Positions 1-8,817 of a stretch of DNA of 64,000 bases are shown here, piece by piece (the first letter of the stretch is position 1; each line of letters opens with the position of its first letter). A program made the position numbers and the translations under genes. The notes beneath the pieces were generated by a model, which had not been told where the DNA came from, ran no database searches, and saw only the letters and a program-made list of their open reading frames with translations. The DNA is taken from positions 1,669,001 through 1,733,000 of the forward strand of contig NZ_CP036132.1 in the NCBI RefSeq assembly GCF_018742245.1. The letters are read 5' to 3'. Origin of the DNA: Bacillus mycoides (GTDB lineage: Bacteria; Bacillota; Bacilli; Bacillales; Bacillaceae_G).

Positions 1-11
1 TCTTTCTGTTT

Positions 12-371
12 TTACATCCCCGAAAGAACTAACAACAATAATCCAAATAGAAAACTAATAAAAGAAAGGAAACCGATAGATATGGAAAAAATACGATTGT
101 TCTTCCATTCGCGTGCGAAAACGATAAAGCCTAAAACGCAAAGGAAAAACCAAATAGGTAGAAATATAAATCGACTAACTTTCTCAGGTAGTAATGAATA
201 AAAATTTGTTAAATATAATATCCAATTCGCAAAAAATAGAGCACATACGATGAATGATTGTAAGTATGGTCGGTTTAGAAAAGTTCCTTTTTTAACCGTC
301 ATAAAAATGAGAGCTAACGCTGAAATGAAGGGAATTATTATGAATATGAGTAAAAGTAATGTAAGTGACAT
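12..371 (-). CDS. Small multi-pass membrane protein, unknown function
   Basis: Encodes about 119 residues made almost entirely of hydrophobic stretches, consistent with four transmembrane helices joined by short basic loops. I place the start at the ATG at 371 because AAAGGAG lies about 6 bases before it; an in-frame ATG at 389 overlaps the end of the upstream gene and has no ribosome site. It is the last of three tightly packed minus-strand genes, with the hydrolase stop only 15 bases away, so it is probably co-transcribed. I do not recognise a family. Confidence 0.75.
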   Translation of the reverse strand: MSLTLLLLIFIIIPFISALALIFMTVKKGTFLNRPYLQSFIVCALFFANWILYLTNFYSLLPEKVSRFIFLPIWFFLCVLGFIVFAREWKNNRIFSISIGFLSFISFLFGLLLLVLSGM

Positions 372-385
372 GTAAAACTCCTTTA

Positions 386-976
386 TCATATTGTTTGCGT
401 AAGAAACGAATCTATTAGGTTGTATGCTTGCTTTGTAGAGTGCTCGTTATATTTTTCAGTGTACGGATTTAAAAATCCATGTTCACCGTGTAGTTGATTT
501 ATTTCTAATAAAGGGTTATTTTGTTGCTGCAATGTTTGCATTAAGGAGGATACTGAAAAACTAGCTTCTTGTTCAGGGAAAATAAGTAAGGTAGCACATG
601 TAGGTTTAATATGAACATAGTCACGTATACGGGAACCGTAACACCCAATAATAAAATCTATTTTTGAATTGTTACTACAGAGCCAAGCGATTGTTGCCCC
701 AACGCTAAAACCGAGAAGTCCTATATGTGTATAACTACTAGAAAGGCTAGTAATGAGTTCTTCAATTTGCTCTTTTCCATCATCAAATCCAATGTGATTC
801 ATAAAATGCTGATATGCTTTTTCTTCATCACTATAATGAAATGCATGTTGTGATTGTAGAAGGTTAGGACAAAATACATTTATATGAGATGAAGTGAAGC
901 GGTCTATAACGTGCTGCATATGATCGTTTACACCGTATATTTCATGAATAGCAACGAGAGCTAATTTTTTCTTCAT
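386..976 (-). CDS. Dienelactone hydrolase-like alpha/beta hydrolase
   Basis: A 196-residue single-domain hydrolase. The N-terminus (ALVAIHEIYGVNDHM) is the usual opening of the dienelactone hydrolase family, the nucleophile elbow is GFSVGA around residue 93, and a late HGEHGFLNP supplies the likely catalytic His. The elbow carries Ser rather than the Cys of classical dienelactone hydrolases, so the substrate is open. No signal peptide, so cytoplasmic. The monooxygenase stop codon lies three bases before this ATG, which suggests translational coupling. Confidence 0.8.
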   Translation of the reverse strand: MKKKLALVAIHEIYGVNDHMQHVIDRFTSSHINVFCPNLLQSQHAFHYSDEEKAYQHFMNHIGFDDGKEQIEELITSLSSSYTHIGLLGFSVGATIAWLCSNNSKIDFIIGCYGSRIRDYVHIKPTCATLLIFPEQEASFSVSSLMQTLQQQNNPLLEINQLHGEHGFLNPYTEKYNEHSTKQAYNLIDSFLTQTI

Positions 977-978
977 GG

Positions 979-1314
979 TTACAATGTACCTCTATGAAAC
1001 TTATATTCTTTTTCAACAAGGCAGATACGCAGATGGAAGTTTTCATACCATTGCTCACGGCCTCTTTTTTTCGCTTCTTTATGTAAGGCGTTCCTTTTCC
1101 AATTTTCAATTGCTTCAAGTGACTCCCAATAAGAAATGGTAATTCCGAGTCCCGAATTACCACGTGCGCTTTCGACACCTAAAAATCCAGGTTGCTGTTT
1201 CGCAAGGTCCTCCATTTTTCCGGCAACGGTACTATAGTCTGTTGTATCATTGGATAGATTTGAAGTGAATATAACTGCATAATAATGATTCGTTTTTTGT
1301 GGAGCATTTTCCAT
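979..1314 (-). CDS. Antibiotic biosynthesis monooxygenase (ABM) family protein
   Basis: About 111 residues with the ABM dimeric alpha/beta-barrel pattern: a first strand HYYAVIFTSN, a helix with KMEDLAKQQPGFLGVES, then GITISYWESLEAIENWK. Such small proteins degrade haem, oxidise quinones or have no known substrate; nothing here tells which. The ATG at 1314 is preceded by AAAGGGGGA at a good distance, whereas the longer reading to 1368 has no ribosome site and would overlap a hairpin. First gene of the three-gene minus-strand group. Confidence 0.85.
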   Translation of the reverse strand: MENAPQKTNHYYAVIFTSNLSNDTTDYSTVAGKMEDLAKQQPGFLGVESARGNSGLGITISYWESLEAIENWKRNALHKEAKKRGREQWYENFHLRICLVEKEYKFHRGTL

Positions 1315-1351
1315 ATGAATTCCCCCTTTAATAAGTATTTTAGCATGTAAT

Positions 1352-1385
1352 AAAAAGAAAAGAAGCATGGGCTTCTTTTCTTTTT
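1352..1385. terminator. Strong hairpin, possible bidirectional terminator
   Basis: A 15-base arm (1352-1366, AAAAAGAAAAGAAGC) pairs perfectly with 1371-1385 across a 4-base loop, so either strand ends in a U-rich run. It lies upstream of the minus-strand monooxygenase and far upstream of the plus-strand pilus genes, with no gene now ending into it. Confidence 0.55.
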
Positions 1386-1710
1386 AGGTTGTAAATTTTA
1401 ATCCAACACACTTGTGCTTCCTTCTGTTGATTATTACATTCACTCATTGTTATTTGTATATTTTTGTCAACTGGTTCTTCTTGCGGAAGAATCAGTATAA
1501 GGATTGGATAATGTTATCAATGTGTAAACGGTATATGTTGAGTAAATAGCCTTTGCTAGATTATACAGAGTGGATAAATGAAGGAAAGGTATAATGACAG
1601 AATAAAAAATGAATGAATTATCTGAAAAACAAAAATAACAAGACGACTATAAAAATCTCCCAATTATGTTAATATAGTATATGAATAGAGTGTTTTTAAA
1701 ATTGAGTGTA
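1386..1710. other. Non-coding region upstream of the pilus operon
   Basis: No coding sequence is visible on either strand. Weak promoter candidates for the pilus operon are TTGAGT (1540) 18 bases before TATACA (1564), and an extended -10 TGTTAATAT ending at 1675. Neither is convincing enough to assign. The long leader would leave room for regulation. Confidence 0.3.
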
Positions 1711-1724
1711 AGGAGGTGGAGGCG

Positions 1725-4700
1725 TTGAGTCACAATAGGGTAAAAAATAAAAAAATAATAAAATTAATTGTAGTATGGATGAGTATATTTTTAATACTAT
1801 CGCCATTGCATTTTTTTAGTACACCAGAGAATGTAAAAGCAGAGATTACTGAAGATGAAGGCTTTAATGAGCCAACCTATCAATCTATACATAAAGGTGA
1901 TATGTATTCTACCGGTAATGTGAATTTAGGTATTAAAGCCACTGAAGCTCAGAAGAAAACGGCATTGTATTCGGATATAACTTATACTTCGGGTACAGCA
2001 CCTAATGGCTATACACGTGAACTAATTGATGTAGATGACGATCCAACGACTACAAATTCATCTAAAGCATATATCCCTGTTCCAGAGGGGGCTGAAGTTG
2101 AATGGGCAGGATTATATTGGAGTTCGACGCGTTATGAATTAACGCTCCCGCAATATATAGAACCAGTTAAGTTTACTACTCCGTCAGGAATAAGTTTTCC
2201 AGTATCACTAAGTTATACGTATTACGGAAGTGGTTTACTTTATGGCTTCGGTATTAATGGCACGTATTATTCTAACTATGCAGATGTTACTGAGCTTTTG
2301 AAGTCTTCTAATTCAAAAGGAGGAAGCTATACTGTAGCAAATATTCCTTACCCGAATACTAATCTTGCATATAGTTCTGGATATTATTCTTTTGCTGGAT
2401 GGTACATGTTAGTAATCACGAAAGATAAATCAAAAACAAGAAAAGCATTTACTGTTTATGATGGTGGATTGAAAAGAGCTACTGGATCTGGTGAAAAAGA
2501 GTTTACCGTGAAAAACTTTATTGCATCAAAAGCTGGAGATTTAGATCCGAAAGTTTCTATTTTTGCTGTACAAGGAGATAGATATTGGCAGGGTGATAAA
2601 CTTTCTGTATATGTTGATAAAGCATGGAAAGAAATTACTGATAAATTGAACCCGGTTGGTAATATATTCAATTCGACTATTTCTGAATATGAGGAACATA
2701 TGCGAGATAAGTATCCAGGTACTTTTGCTCCGGATTATAAAAATAATTTAGGAATTGATGCAGATTTAATTAAGCTACCAGCAGGATATATTAAACCAGA
2801 ACAAAAAGAAATACGATTAAAGGCTGCTACATCAGGAGATGATTACGTATTAAATACACTGGCTTTCGCAGTAAACGCCACGGCACCTGAGCTTGTCATT
2901 AATAAGGAAGTATTAAATCCGAAAGAAAAGTACGAACCGGATGATGAGGTCATATATCGCTTACGTGTGAAAAATGTTGAGCCAAATTCAACTTCAGTTG
3001 ATACAAAAATTGAAGATGTTTTAGACCGTCGTTTACAGTTTATACCTGGATCAGTGAAGGTTATTTCTGGCCCGAACGCGGGGGATCAAACAGATTTAGC
3101 GATGGATGATCAAGTTGATTATGATGTAAAGACAAGAAAATTAACAATAAGAATTGGTGAAGGTGCTAATGCCACGAAAGGCGGAATTTATACTGATAAA
3201 ACACCTGAAACAATTGTTGAATTTAAGGCGAAATTAAAAGGAAGAAAGATAGAAAGTGAAATTCCTAATACCGCTGTTGTTCAAGGGATTGATGAGCTAA
3301 CAGGGAGTCGTATTGAAGCGAATGATTCTAATAAAGTAGTCGTGAAGGTCAAACCAGAACGAAAACCTGATATAGAACAAAAAGGCAAATTGGAAGTAGA
3401 AAAATTAGCTAGAGATATAAATGGTGGAACTCTTAAAGTAGGAGAGAAACTAGAGTATACTGTTAAAGCTAAAAACAATGTGCAAAATTCTATCTTAAAA
3501 TCTGTGAAAATTACAGATAAACTTCCTGAAGGTGTAGAATATGTTCCGAATACGATAAAGATAGACGGAAAGGAACAAACGGATGTAGAAGATGATGATC
3601 AGGCACATATAAAAGATGGAACGATAGTTGCTCATTTCGGTGACCTTAAAGGTGAAGAAGAGAAGGCTATTACGTTTGAAGTAGTTATAAAACAGGAAAT
3701 GGCAAATAAGAAAATAAAAAATATAGCAGTAGTAGAGTCTATTAGTGTACCAGATTCAGAGAAACCAGAAGTAGAAACGTCAGTTGATCCGTTGTATGGA
3801 CAACTAGATTCGAAGAAAGAAGTAACTGGTGGAGTAGATGGAAAAGTACACGTAGATGATGAGCTTGAGTATAAAATTAAACTTCAAAATAAAGTTGAAA
3901 ATGGACTCATAAAAGATGTTCGCATTGTTGATAAGCTTCCTAGCGGAGTGGAGTATATAGCAGGTAGTTTGAAAATGAACGGTAATTCATTGACTGATGA
4001 TGTGGATGAAGATGCAGGATCATATGAGGACAATACAGTTAAAGTAAACTTTGGTGATGTACTTGATACAGAAGAAAGAATTGTAACTTTCAAGGTGAAA
4101 GTTACAAAGGAATCGCTAAAAACAAAAGAAATAGAAAATATAGCGATTGTGGAAGGGAAAACACCAGATGGTGAAGATTTCCCCCCAGAAAAGCCGAATG
4201 TAAAAACGAAAGTGGAAGCGAAGGAACCAAAGGTTATAAAGACAGTTTCTGATGCAGATGAAACAGAGGTAGAAAAGGCAACATTGCAAAGTGAGAATGA
4301 AGAGTTTACATGGCATGTAAACTATAATTTTGGAAATGACGTAGCAAATGTTGAAAAAATAGTATTACAAGATGATTTAGAAGATATTTTAAATGTGGTA
4401 CAAGTAAGACTTGTAAATGCAAATGGTGAAGAGATACAAGTTATACCAGAAATCGATGAGCAGTCGAAAAAGGTGAAAATTGAATTGCCAAAGCGAGAAG
4501 GTAGTTACGAGTATCTAGTTGATCAAGCATATACGATGCACATTAAATCAAAGTTGGATGTAAGTAAAGGTGTGGAAGCTTTAGAAGCTTATACTGCAAA
4601 GGGTGGTATACGAAATAAAGCGGAGTTACTATTTGATCAAAAGAAAATTGTATCGAATGAAGCGTTTATCATACCACCATCTTTTGGGAAAGTTGAGATT

Positions 4701-5075
4701 GAGAAAGTAGATGCGAAGGATGAAAATCTCAAATTAGAAGGTGCAGTATTTCAAATGATTGATAAAGATGGAAAAGTAGTTTCTGAATTAACAACAGATA
4801 AAAATGGCGTAGCGATTTCTAATCCGTTGTTAGTAGGGAAATATACGCTGAAAGAAGTACAAGCACCAAACGGGTACATGCTTTTGAAAGAGCCAATTGA
4901 AATTAATGTGACCAACGATGTATCTACACAAAAGATAAGAATAGAAAATAATAAAAATGAGTGGATTATCCCGGAAACGGGTGGCATAGGAACAATTGTC
5001 TTTTATGTAATTGGTGGAATATTGATGTTCATTACATCTTTCTTCTTCTTTAGAAAAAGAAAGATTATGAAATAG
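1725..5075 (+). CDS. LPXTG-type cell-wall adhesin, probable pilus tip protein
   Basis: About 1116 residues. A signal peptide (basic start, hydrophobic run, cut near VKAEIT) leads a large N-terminal adhesin-like region (to ~370), then a series of ~125-residue beta-sandwich repeats each opening with patterns such as LEVEKLARDINGG and ending in PNTAVV or IENIAIVEG, typical of DUF11/isopeptide domains. A C-terminal SpaA-like domain has the E-box KEVQAPNGY. The tail is a sorting signal: IPETG (~1082), hydrophobic helix, RKRK. I choose TTG at 1725, 8 bases after AGGAGG; the GTG at 1716 overlaps that site. It lies directly upstream of the pilin and sortases, so it is probably the tip or minor pilin, comparable in role to BcpB. 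Confidence 0.85.
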   Translation: MSHNRVKNKKIIKLIVVWMSIFLILSPLHFFSTPENVKAEITEDEGFNEPTYQSIHKGDMYSTGNVNLGIKATEAQKKTALYSDITYTSGTAPNGYTRELIDVDDDPTTTNSSKAYIPVPEGAEVEWAGLYWSSTRYELTLPQYIEPVKFTTPSGISFPVSLSYTYYGSGLLYGFGINGTYYSNYADVTELLKSSNSKGGSYTVANIPYPNTNLAYSSGYYSFAGWYMLVITKDKSKTRKAFTVYDGGLKRATGSGEKEFTVKNFIASKAGDLDPKVSIFAVQGDRYWQGDKLSVYVDKAWKEITDKLNPVGNIFNSTISEYEEHMRDKYPGTFAPDYKNNLGIDADLIKLPAGYIKPEQKEIRLKAATSGDDYVLNTLAFAVNATAPELVINKEVLNPKEKYEPDDEVIYRLRVKNVEPNSTSVDTKIEDVLDRRLQFIPGSVKVISGPNAGDQTDLAMDDQVDYDVKTRKLTIRIGEGANATKGGIYTDKTPETIVEFKAKLKGRKIESEIPNTAVVQGIDELTGSRIEANDSNKVVVKVKPERKPDIEQKGKLEVEKLARDINGGTLKVGEKLEYTVKAKNNVQNSILKSVKITDKLPEGVEYVPNTIKIDGKEQTDVEDDDQAHIKDGTIVAHFGDLKGEEEKAITFEVVIKQEMANKKIKNIAVVESISVPDSEKPEVETSVDPLYGQLDSKKEVTGGVDGKVHVDDELEYKIKLQNKVENGLIKDVRIVDKLPSGVEYIAGSLKMNGNSLTDDVDEDAGSYEDNTVKVNFGDVLDTEERIVTFKVKVTKESLKTKEIENIAIVEGKTPDGEDFPPEKPNVKTKVEAKEPKVIKTVSDADETEVEKATLQSENEEFTWHVNYNFGNDVANVEKIVLQDDLEDILNVVQVRLVNANGEEIQVIPEIDEQSKKVKIELPKREGSYEYLVDQAYTMHIKSKLDVSKGVEALEAYTAKGGIRNKAELLFDQKKIVSNEAFIIPPSFGKVEIEKVDAKDENLKLEGAVFQMIDKDGKVVSELTTDKNGVAISNPLLVGKYTLKEVQAPNGYMLLKEPIEINVTNDVSTQKIRIENNKNEWIIPETGGIGTIVFYVIGGILMFITSFFFFRKRKIMK

Positions 5076-5123
5076 ATTAGTAGTTTGCAAAAAAAGGTAG
5101 ACACAATAGGGGAGTGGAATTTG

Positions 5124-6782
5124 ATGAAAAAGATTTTTAGCACATTTTTAATATGTATTTTAGCTTTTTCAACATTATTTAATATGACGGTTAGTGCAGA
5201 ATCAAAAAGTACAGGTACTTTAGCGATTCATAAATATGAGCAAGGTAAAGATGGGAAAAAAGGTGAAGTTGGAAATGGTAAAGACGGACAAAGCGTGCCG
5301 GAAGGGGTAAAACCTTTAGCTGGTGTAACGTTTGAAATTAAACGTATCGCATCATTTGAACAAACTTCTGATGGAAAAGTGATAAAAGAAAATATTAGTA
5401 AAGTAACGGATAGTACTATTACAAAAGTAACAGACGCAAATGGAATGGCAGTCTTTAATAATCTTCCATTAGGACGTTATGAAGTAAAAGCTGTTAAAGG
5501 TCCAGACCATATTGAATTGGATACGAGTACTTTTATTGTTGATATTCCAATGACAAGTGCAGACGGTAAAGATTTAAACTACGATGTTCATATTTATCCA
5601 AAGAATGAAACGAAACATGGTTCAGTAGAATTAATAAAAAAAGGTGAAGAGGACAGGGTGTTACCAGATGCGGAATTCCATTTATTCAAAAAAAATGAAG
5701 ATGGCACAAACACACAAGTAAAAACACCACATCCACTAGTGACAGGATTAGATGGTAAAATTCGTGTAGATTCTTTAGAGTATGGAAACTATTATTTTAT
5801 AGAGGAAAAGGCTCCAAAAGGTTATTTAACAAGTAAAGAAGAATATCCTTTTTCTATTAAAGAAACTGGTAAACTAGTTAAGTTAGAAAAAGATGTAAAG
5901 AACTATAAAGAGCCTACAATTGAAAAAACGATTAACGACAGTTCAAAGAACGCGGGAATAAATCTTGAAACAGAGTATACGTATGACATTAAAACATTGC
6001 TTCCTGAGGATATTCAAATGTATAAAAATTATGTTGTTACCGATGTTTTAGATGACCGTTTAGAGGTTGTTGGGACACCGATTGTAAAGATTGATGGTAA
6101 AAAGATTGATGAGAGTATTGTAAACGTAATTGTAGCTGGACAAAAGGTTATTGCTTCAATAGAAGATTTTTCGAAAGTAACAGGTAAAGAATTACATTTG
6201 CAAATTACTGCAAAGATTAAAGGCGATGTTCAATCTGGAGTGAAAATTCCGAACAAAGCAGTACTTGATTTTGTAAACAAAGACGATGTTTCATCAGAAA
6301 AAGATGGAAAACCATCTAATGAAGTAGTGGTTACACCAACAATGGGGAATATTAAAATTGAAAAAGTCGATGGTAAGGATAACAACCTGAAGTTAAAAGG
6401 TGCAAGGTTTGAATTACGAGATAGTAAAGGTAAAGTTGTAACAGTAAAAGAGAAAAAAATGGATGATAAGACTGATGCAGATGGTATTATTACATGGAAT
6501 GAAATTCCGTACGGTGAATATCAAATTGTTGAAACAGAAGCACCGAAGTATATAGATGAAGACGGTGCAGTAGAACAATATCAAAAGTTAAGAGATCCGA
6601 TTGATATTAAAATTGATAAAGATCATAAAGTAATTGAGCTAAAAGTTGAGAACAATAAGAGCGGATGGATTATTCCAGCAACAGGCGGTATAGGAACAAT
6701 TTTCTTCACAGTAGTTGGTCTGTTATTAATGGTGACAGCAGCGTTTATTTTCTTTAGAAAGAAACCTGTGAAGAATTCCTAA
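5124..6782 (+). CDS. Major pilin subunit, BcpA-like, sortase-assembled
   Basis: About 552 residues. Signal peptide cut near VSAES; a pilin motif with DVHIYPKN places the cross-linking Lys at ~160; an E-box FIEEKAPKGY is near 224-233; further SpaA/CnaB-type domains follow, including one starting NIKIEKVDGKD; the sorting signal is IPATG (~517) plus hydrophobic helix and RKK tail. By family knowledge, a class C sortase cuts this signal and joins the Thr to the pilin-motif Lys of the next subunit. Start ATG 5124 follows GGGGAG; it begins 48 bases after the tip gene. The shared WIIPxTGGIGTI ends of the tip and pilin suggest the same sortase reads both. Confidence 0.88.
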   Translation: MKKIFSTFLICILAFSTLFNMTVSAESKSTGTLAIHKYEQGKDGKKGEVGNGKDGQSVPEGVKPLAGVTFEIKRIASFEQTSDGKVIKENISKVTDSTITKVTDANGMAVFNNLPLGRYEVKAVKGPDHIELDTSTFIVDIPMTSADGKDLNYDVHIYPKNETKHGSVELIKKGEEDRVLPDAEFHLFKKNEDGTNTQVKTPHPLVTGLDGKIRVDSLEYGNYYFIEEKAPKGYLTSKEEYPFSIKETGKLVKLEKDVKNYKEPTIEKTINDSSKNAGINLETEYTYDIKTLLPEDIQMYKNYVVTDVLDDRLEVVGTPIVKIDGKKIDESIVNVIVAGQKVIASIEDFSKVTGKELHLQITAKIKGDVQSGVKIPNKAVLDFVNKDDVSSEKDGKPSNEVVVTPTMGNIKIEKVDGKDNNLKLKGARFELRDSKGKVVTVKEKKMDDKTDADGIITWNEIPYGEYQIVETEAPKYIDEDGAVEQYQKLRDPIDIKIDKDHKVIELKVENNKSGWIIPATGGIGTIFFTVVGLLLMVTAAFIFFRKKPVKNS

Positions 6783-6810
6783 TTTGATATTTTTATAATA
6801 ATTGAGTTTT

Positions 6811-6844
6811 GAAAAGAGGAAAGGCATATTGCTTTCCTCTTTTC
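6811..6844 (+). terminator. Intra-operon hairpin between pilin and sortases
   Basis: A 13-base arm at 6811-6823 (GAAAAGAGGAAAG) pairs with 6832-6844 across an 8-base loop. The run after it (CCACATTTTATCC) is only weakly U-rich. It lies between the pilin stop and the first sortase and could partly stop transcription or protect the pilin message, giving more pilin than sortase. Confidence 0.5.
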
Positions 6845-6874
6845 CACATTTTATCCGTAGTGAAAGAGGATGTT

Positions 6875-7675
6875 ATGAGACGAAATATTATTTTTGGCAG
6901 TATATTTTTGTTAGGCTTAAGTATATTTTTATATCCGATGGTAAGTAATTGGTTTGCAACGAGAACGCACTATTCGGAAGTAAGCACGTACGATGCAGCA
7001 GTAAGCAATTTACAAAAAGAAGAAATTGAACGTAAGGAAAAAGAAGCGCGGGAATATAATGAAAAAGTTCAAAGTAAGATGCAAACATTTTCGGACCCAT
7101 TTCGTGAAAATAGCGATGAGAACAAGAGTTCTTATGTAGATATGTTAAATATCGGTGATGTTATGGGATATGTAGAAATCCCTAAAATTGATGTGAATCT
7201 TCCAATTTATCAAGGAACGACTGAAGATGTGCTGAGCCGCGGGATTGGACAACTGAACGAATCTTCATTACCAGTAGGGGGAAAAAATACGCATACAGTT
7301 TTAACGGGGCATCGTGGCTTACCGTCAGCACTAATGTTTACTCATTTAGATAAAGTTGAAAAGAACGATATATTTTATATTCATTCATTAGATAAAGTAC
7401 TTGCCTATAAGGTAGATCAAATAAAAGTTGTATTACCAAATGAAACAGAAGATTTATTAGTTGTACAAGGTCAAGATTATGCAACATTAATTACATGTAC
7501 CCCTTATGGAGTGAACACGCACAGGTTACTAGTGAGAGGACACCGGGTTCCATATGATGCTGGAGAAAAAGAAATGATTACAAAACCTTTCATTTTAGAA
7601 GATTGGATGATTGTTTTTCCTATTGTTATCATTTGTATCGTCCTTCTAATGATTTATTTGAAAAAACGAAAATAG
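6875..7675 (+). CDS. Class C (pilus) sortase, first copy
   Basis: About 266 residues with an N-terminal membrane helix and a second C-terminal helix followed by KKRK, the two-anchor layout of class C sortases. Catalytic residues are visible: His in LTGHRG (~146), Cys in TLITC (~208) and Arg in HRLLVRG (~217). A DPF motif at ~74 fits the lid that covers class C active sites. It acts on the outer membrane face, polymerising the upstream pilin. Start ATG 6875 follows AGAGG and matches the N-terminus of the next sortase. Confidence 0.9.
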   Translation: MRRNIIFGSIFLLGLSIFLYPMVSNWFATRTHYSEVSTYDAAVSNLQKEEIERKEKEAREYNEKVQSKMQTFSDPFRENSDENKSSYVDMLNIGDVMGYVEIPKIDVNLPIYQGTTEDVLSRGIGQLNESSLPVGGKNTHTVLTGHRGLPSALMFTHLDKVEKNDIFYIHSLDKVLAYKVDQIKVVLPNETEDLLVVQGQDYATLITCTPYGVNTHRLLVRGHRVPYDAGEKEMITKPFILEDWMIVFPIVIICIVLLMIYLKKRK

Positions 7676-7696
7676 TATGTATTGAGTGGTGAGTAT

Positions 7697-8524
7697 GTGA
7701 GAAGGGGATTTATAAGTTTAGTATTGTTCCTTGCAGGTTTATCTCTATTTCTATATCCATTGGTGGCTAATTATATAAATAATTATGTATATAAAACAGG
7801 AGTAATACGTTATGAAAAAATGGTTGATGATTTAAAAGTAGAAGATGTGAATGAGAAGTTTCGGAAGATGGAAACATATAATAATTCGTTAGGAAAAACT
7901 ACTTTCAAAATGAGTGACCCATTTGTTAGGGATGCTGAAGTAAATAAGGAACCGTTAAATTTCATAAACAAAGATGAGATATTTGGCACGATTTCTATTC
8001 CAAAAATAAATGAGGAGTTGCCAATTTACTTAGGTGCAAGTCAAGAAAACTTAAGTAGAGGGGTAGGACAAATTGAAGGGATTTCTTTACCAATTGGTGG
8101 GAAAGATACACATACTGTATTGGCAGGACATCGTGGGTATCACGGAGCGACGATGTTTCGCCACCTTGATCGATTAAGTGATGGTGACATATTTTACGTA
8201 AATGTGCTTGGAAAGCAGCAAGTGTATAAAGTAATTGGCCGTGAGATTATTAATCCAAATCAAGTAGATAAATTAAATGTAATAAAAGGAAAAGACAAAG
8301 TTACATTGCTTACATGTGAACCATATACATCAAGTAAATATCGTTTGTTAATATATGGAGAGCGAGTAGAAACGGAGCGAAATGTAATTGAACGACAAAA
8401 TAAAAGTATAGGAGACGTTAGACGTCATGAAACAAGAGAATTATTCAAAAAACTGGCATTTGTCGCAGTGGGTCTCATTGTAATTTTCATTGGTTTGTAT
8501 GGCTTATTAAAAAGGGGAAACTAG
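7697..8524 (+). CDS. Class C (pilus) sortase, second copy
   Basis: About 275 residues and clearly paralogous to the preceding gene from end to end: VRRGFISL against MRRNIIFG at the start, lid motif DPF (~75), catalytic His in LAGHRG (~145), Cys in TLLTC (~207), Arg in KYRLLIYG (~216), and a C-terminal helix. The GTG at 7697 is chosen because it aligns with the first sortase; a TTG at 7682 would add five residues and has no better ribosome site. One enzyme may build the fibre and the other attach the tip or a different substrate; the sequence does not say which. Confidence 0.88.
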   Translation: MRRGFISLVLFLAGLSLFLYPLVANYINNYVYKTGVIRYEKMVDDLKVEDVNEKFRKMETYNNSLGKTTFKMSDPFVRDAEVNKEPLNFINKDEIFGTISIPKINEELPIYLGASQENLSRGVGQIEGISLPIGGKDTHTVLAGHRGYHGATMFRHLDRLSDGDIFYVNVLGKQQVYKVIGREIINPNQVDKLNVIKGKDKVTLLTCEPYTSSKYRLLIYGERVETERNVIERQNKSIGDVRRHETRELFKKLAFVAVGLIVIFIGLYGLLKRGN

Positions 8525-8528
8525 ATAT

Positions 8529-8568
8529 AAAAAAAGAAAAATGCCACTTCAGAAGGTTGAAGTGGCAT
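8529..8568 (-). terminator. Rho-independent terminator of sspH
   Basis: Arms 8541-8550 (ATGCCACTTC) and 8559-8568 pair perfectly. On the minus strand the stem is followed by a long U-rich tail (complement of 8529-8540). It may also weakly end the plus-strand sortase transcript. Confidence 0.8.
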
Positions 8569-8571
8569 TGC

Positions 8572-8751
8572 TTATATTTCCTCTAAGCTATTAACTGGAA
8601 CTGTTAATTCGCGTCTTGGATTTGTTACTTCATATATGCGGGCGGTTTCGTTGTTTTCGTCAACGTGTTGAATCATAACAGGCATGCCTTGAAAACTGAC
8701 ATTGGCTTCTTCTGATGACTCTGAAAGCTCTTTTGCGCGTTGTATATTCAT
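8572..8751 (-). CDS. sspH: Small acid-soluble spore protein H
   Basis: A 59-residue protein beginning MNIQRAKELSESSEEANVSF and continuing through the typical MPVMIQHVDE and NPRRELTVPV segments of H-type small acid-soluble spore proteins. These minor spore-core proteins are made in the forespore under sigma G by family knowledge; I did not find a clear sigma G promoter. The ATG at 8751 follows GGGAGGAAT. It is a single-gene unit closed by its own terminator and is too short for many gene callers. Confidence 0.9.
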   Translation of the reverse strand: MNIQRAKELSESSEEANVSFQGMPVMIQHVDENNETARIYEVTNPRRELTVPVNSLEEI

Positions 8752-8817
8752 TTATATTCCTCCCATTATTATTATCTTTGCTAAAAAGGAGGAATAATAT
8801 ACCATTTCGAGACATTC

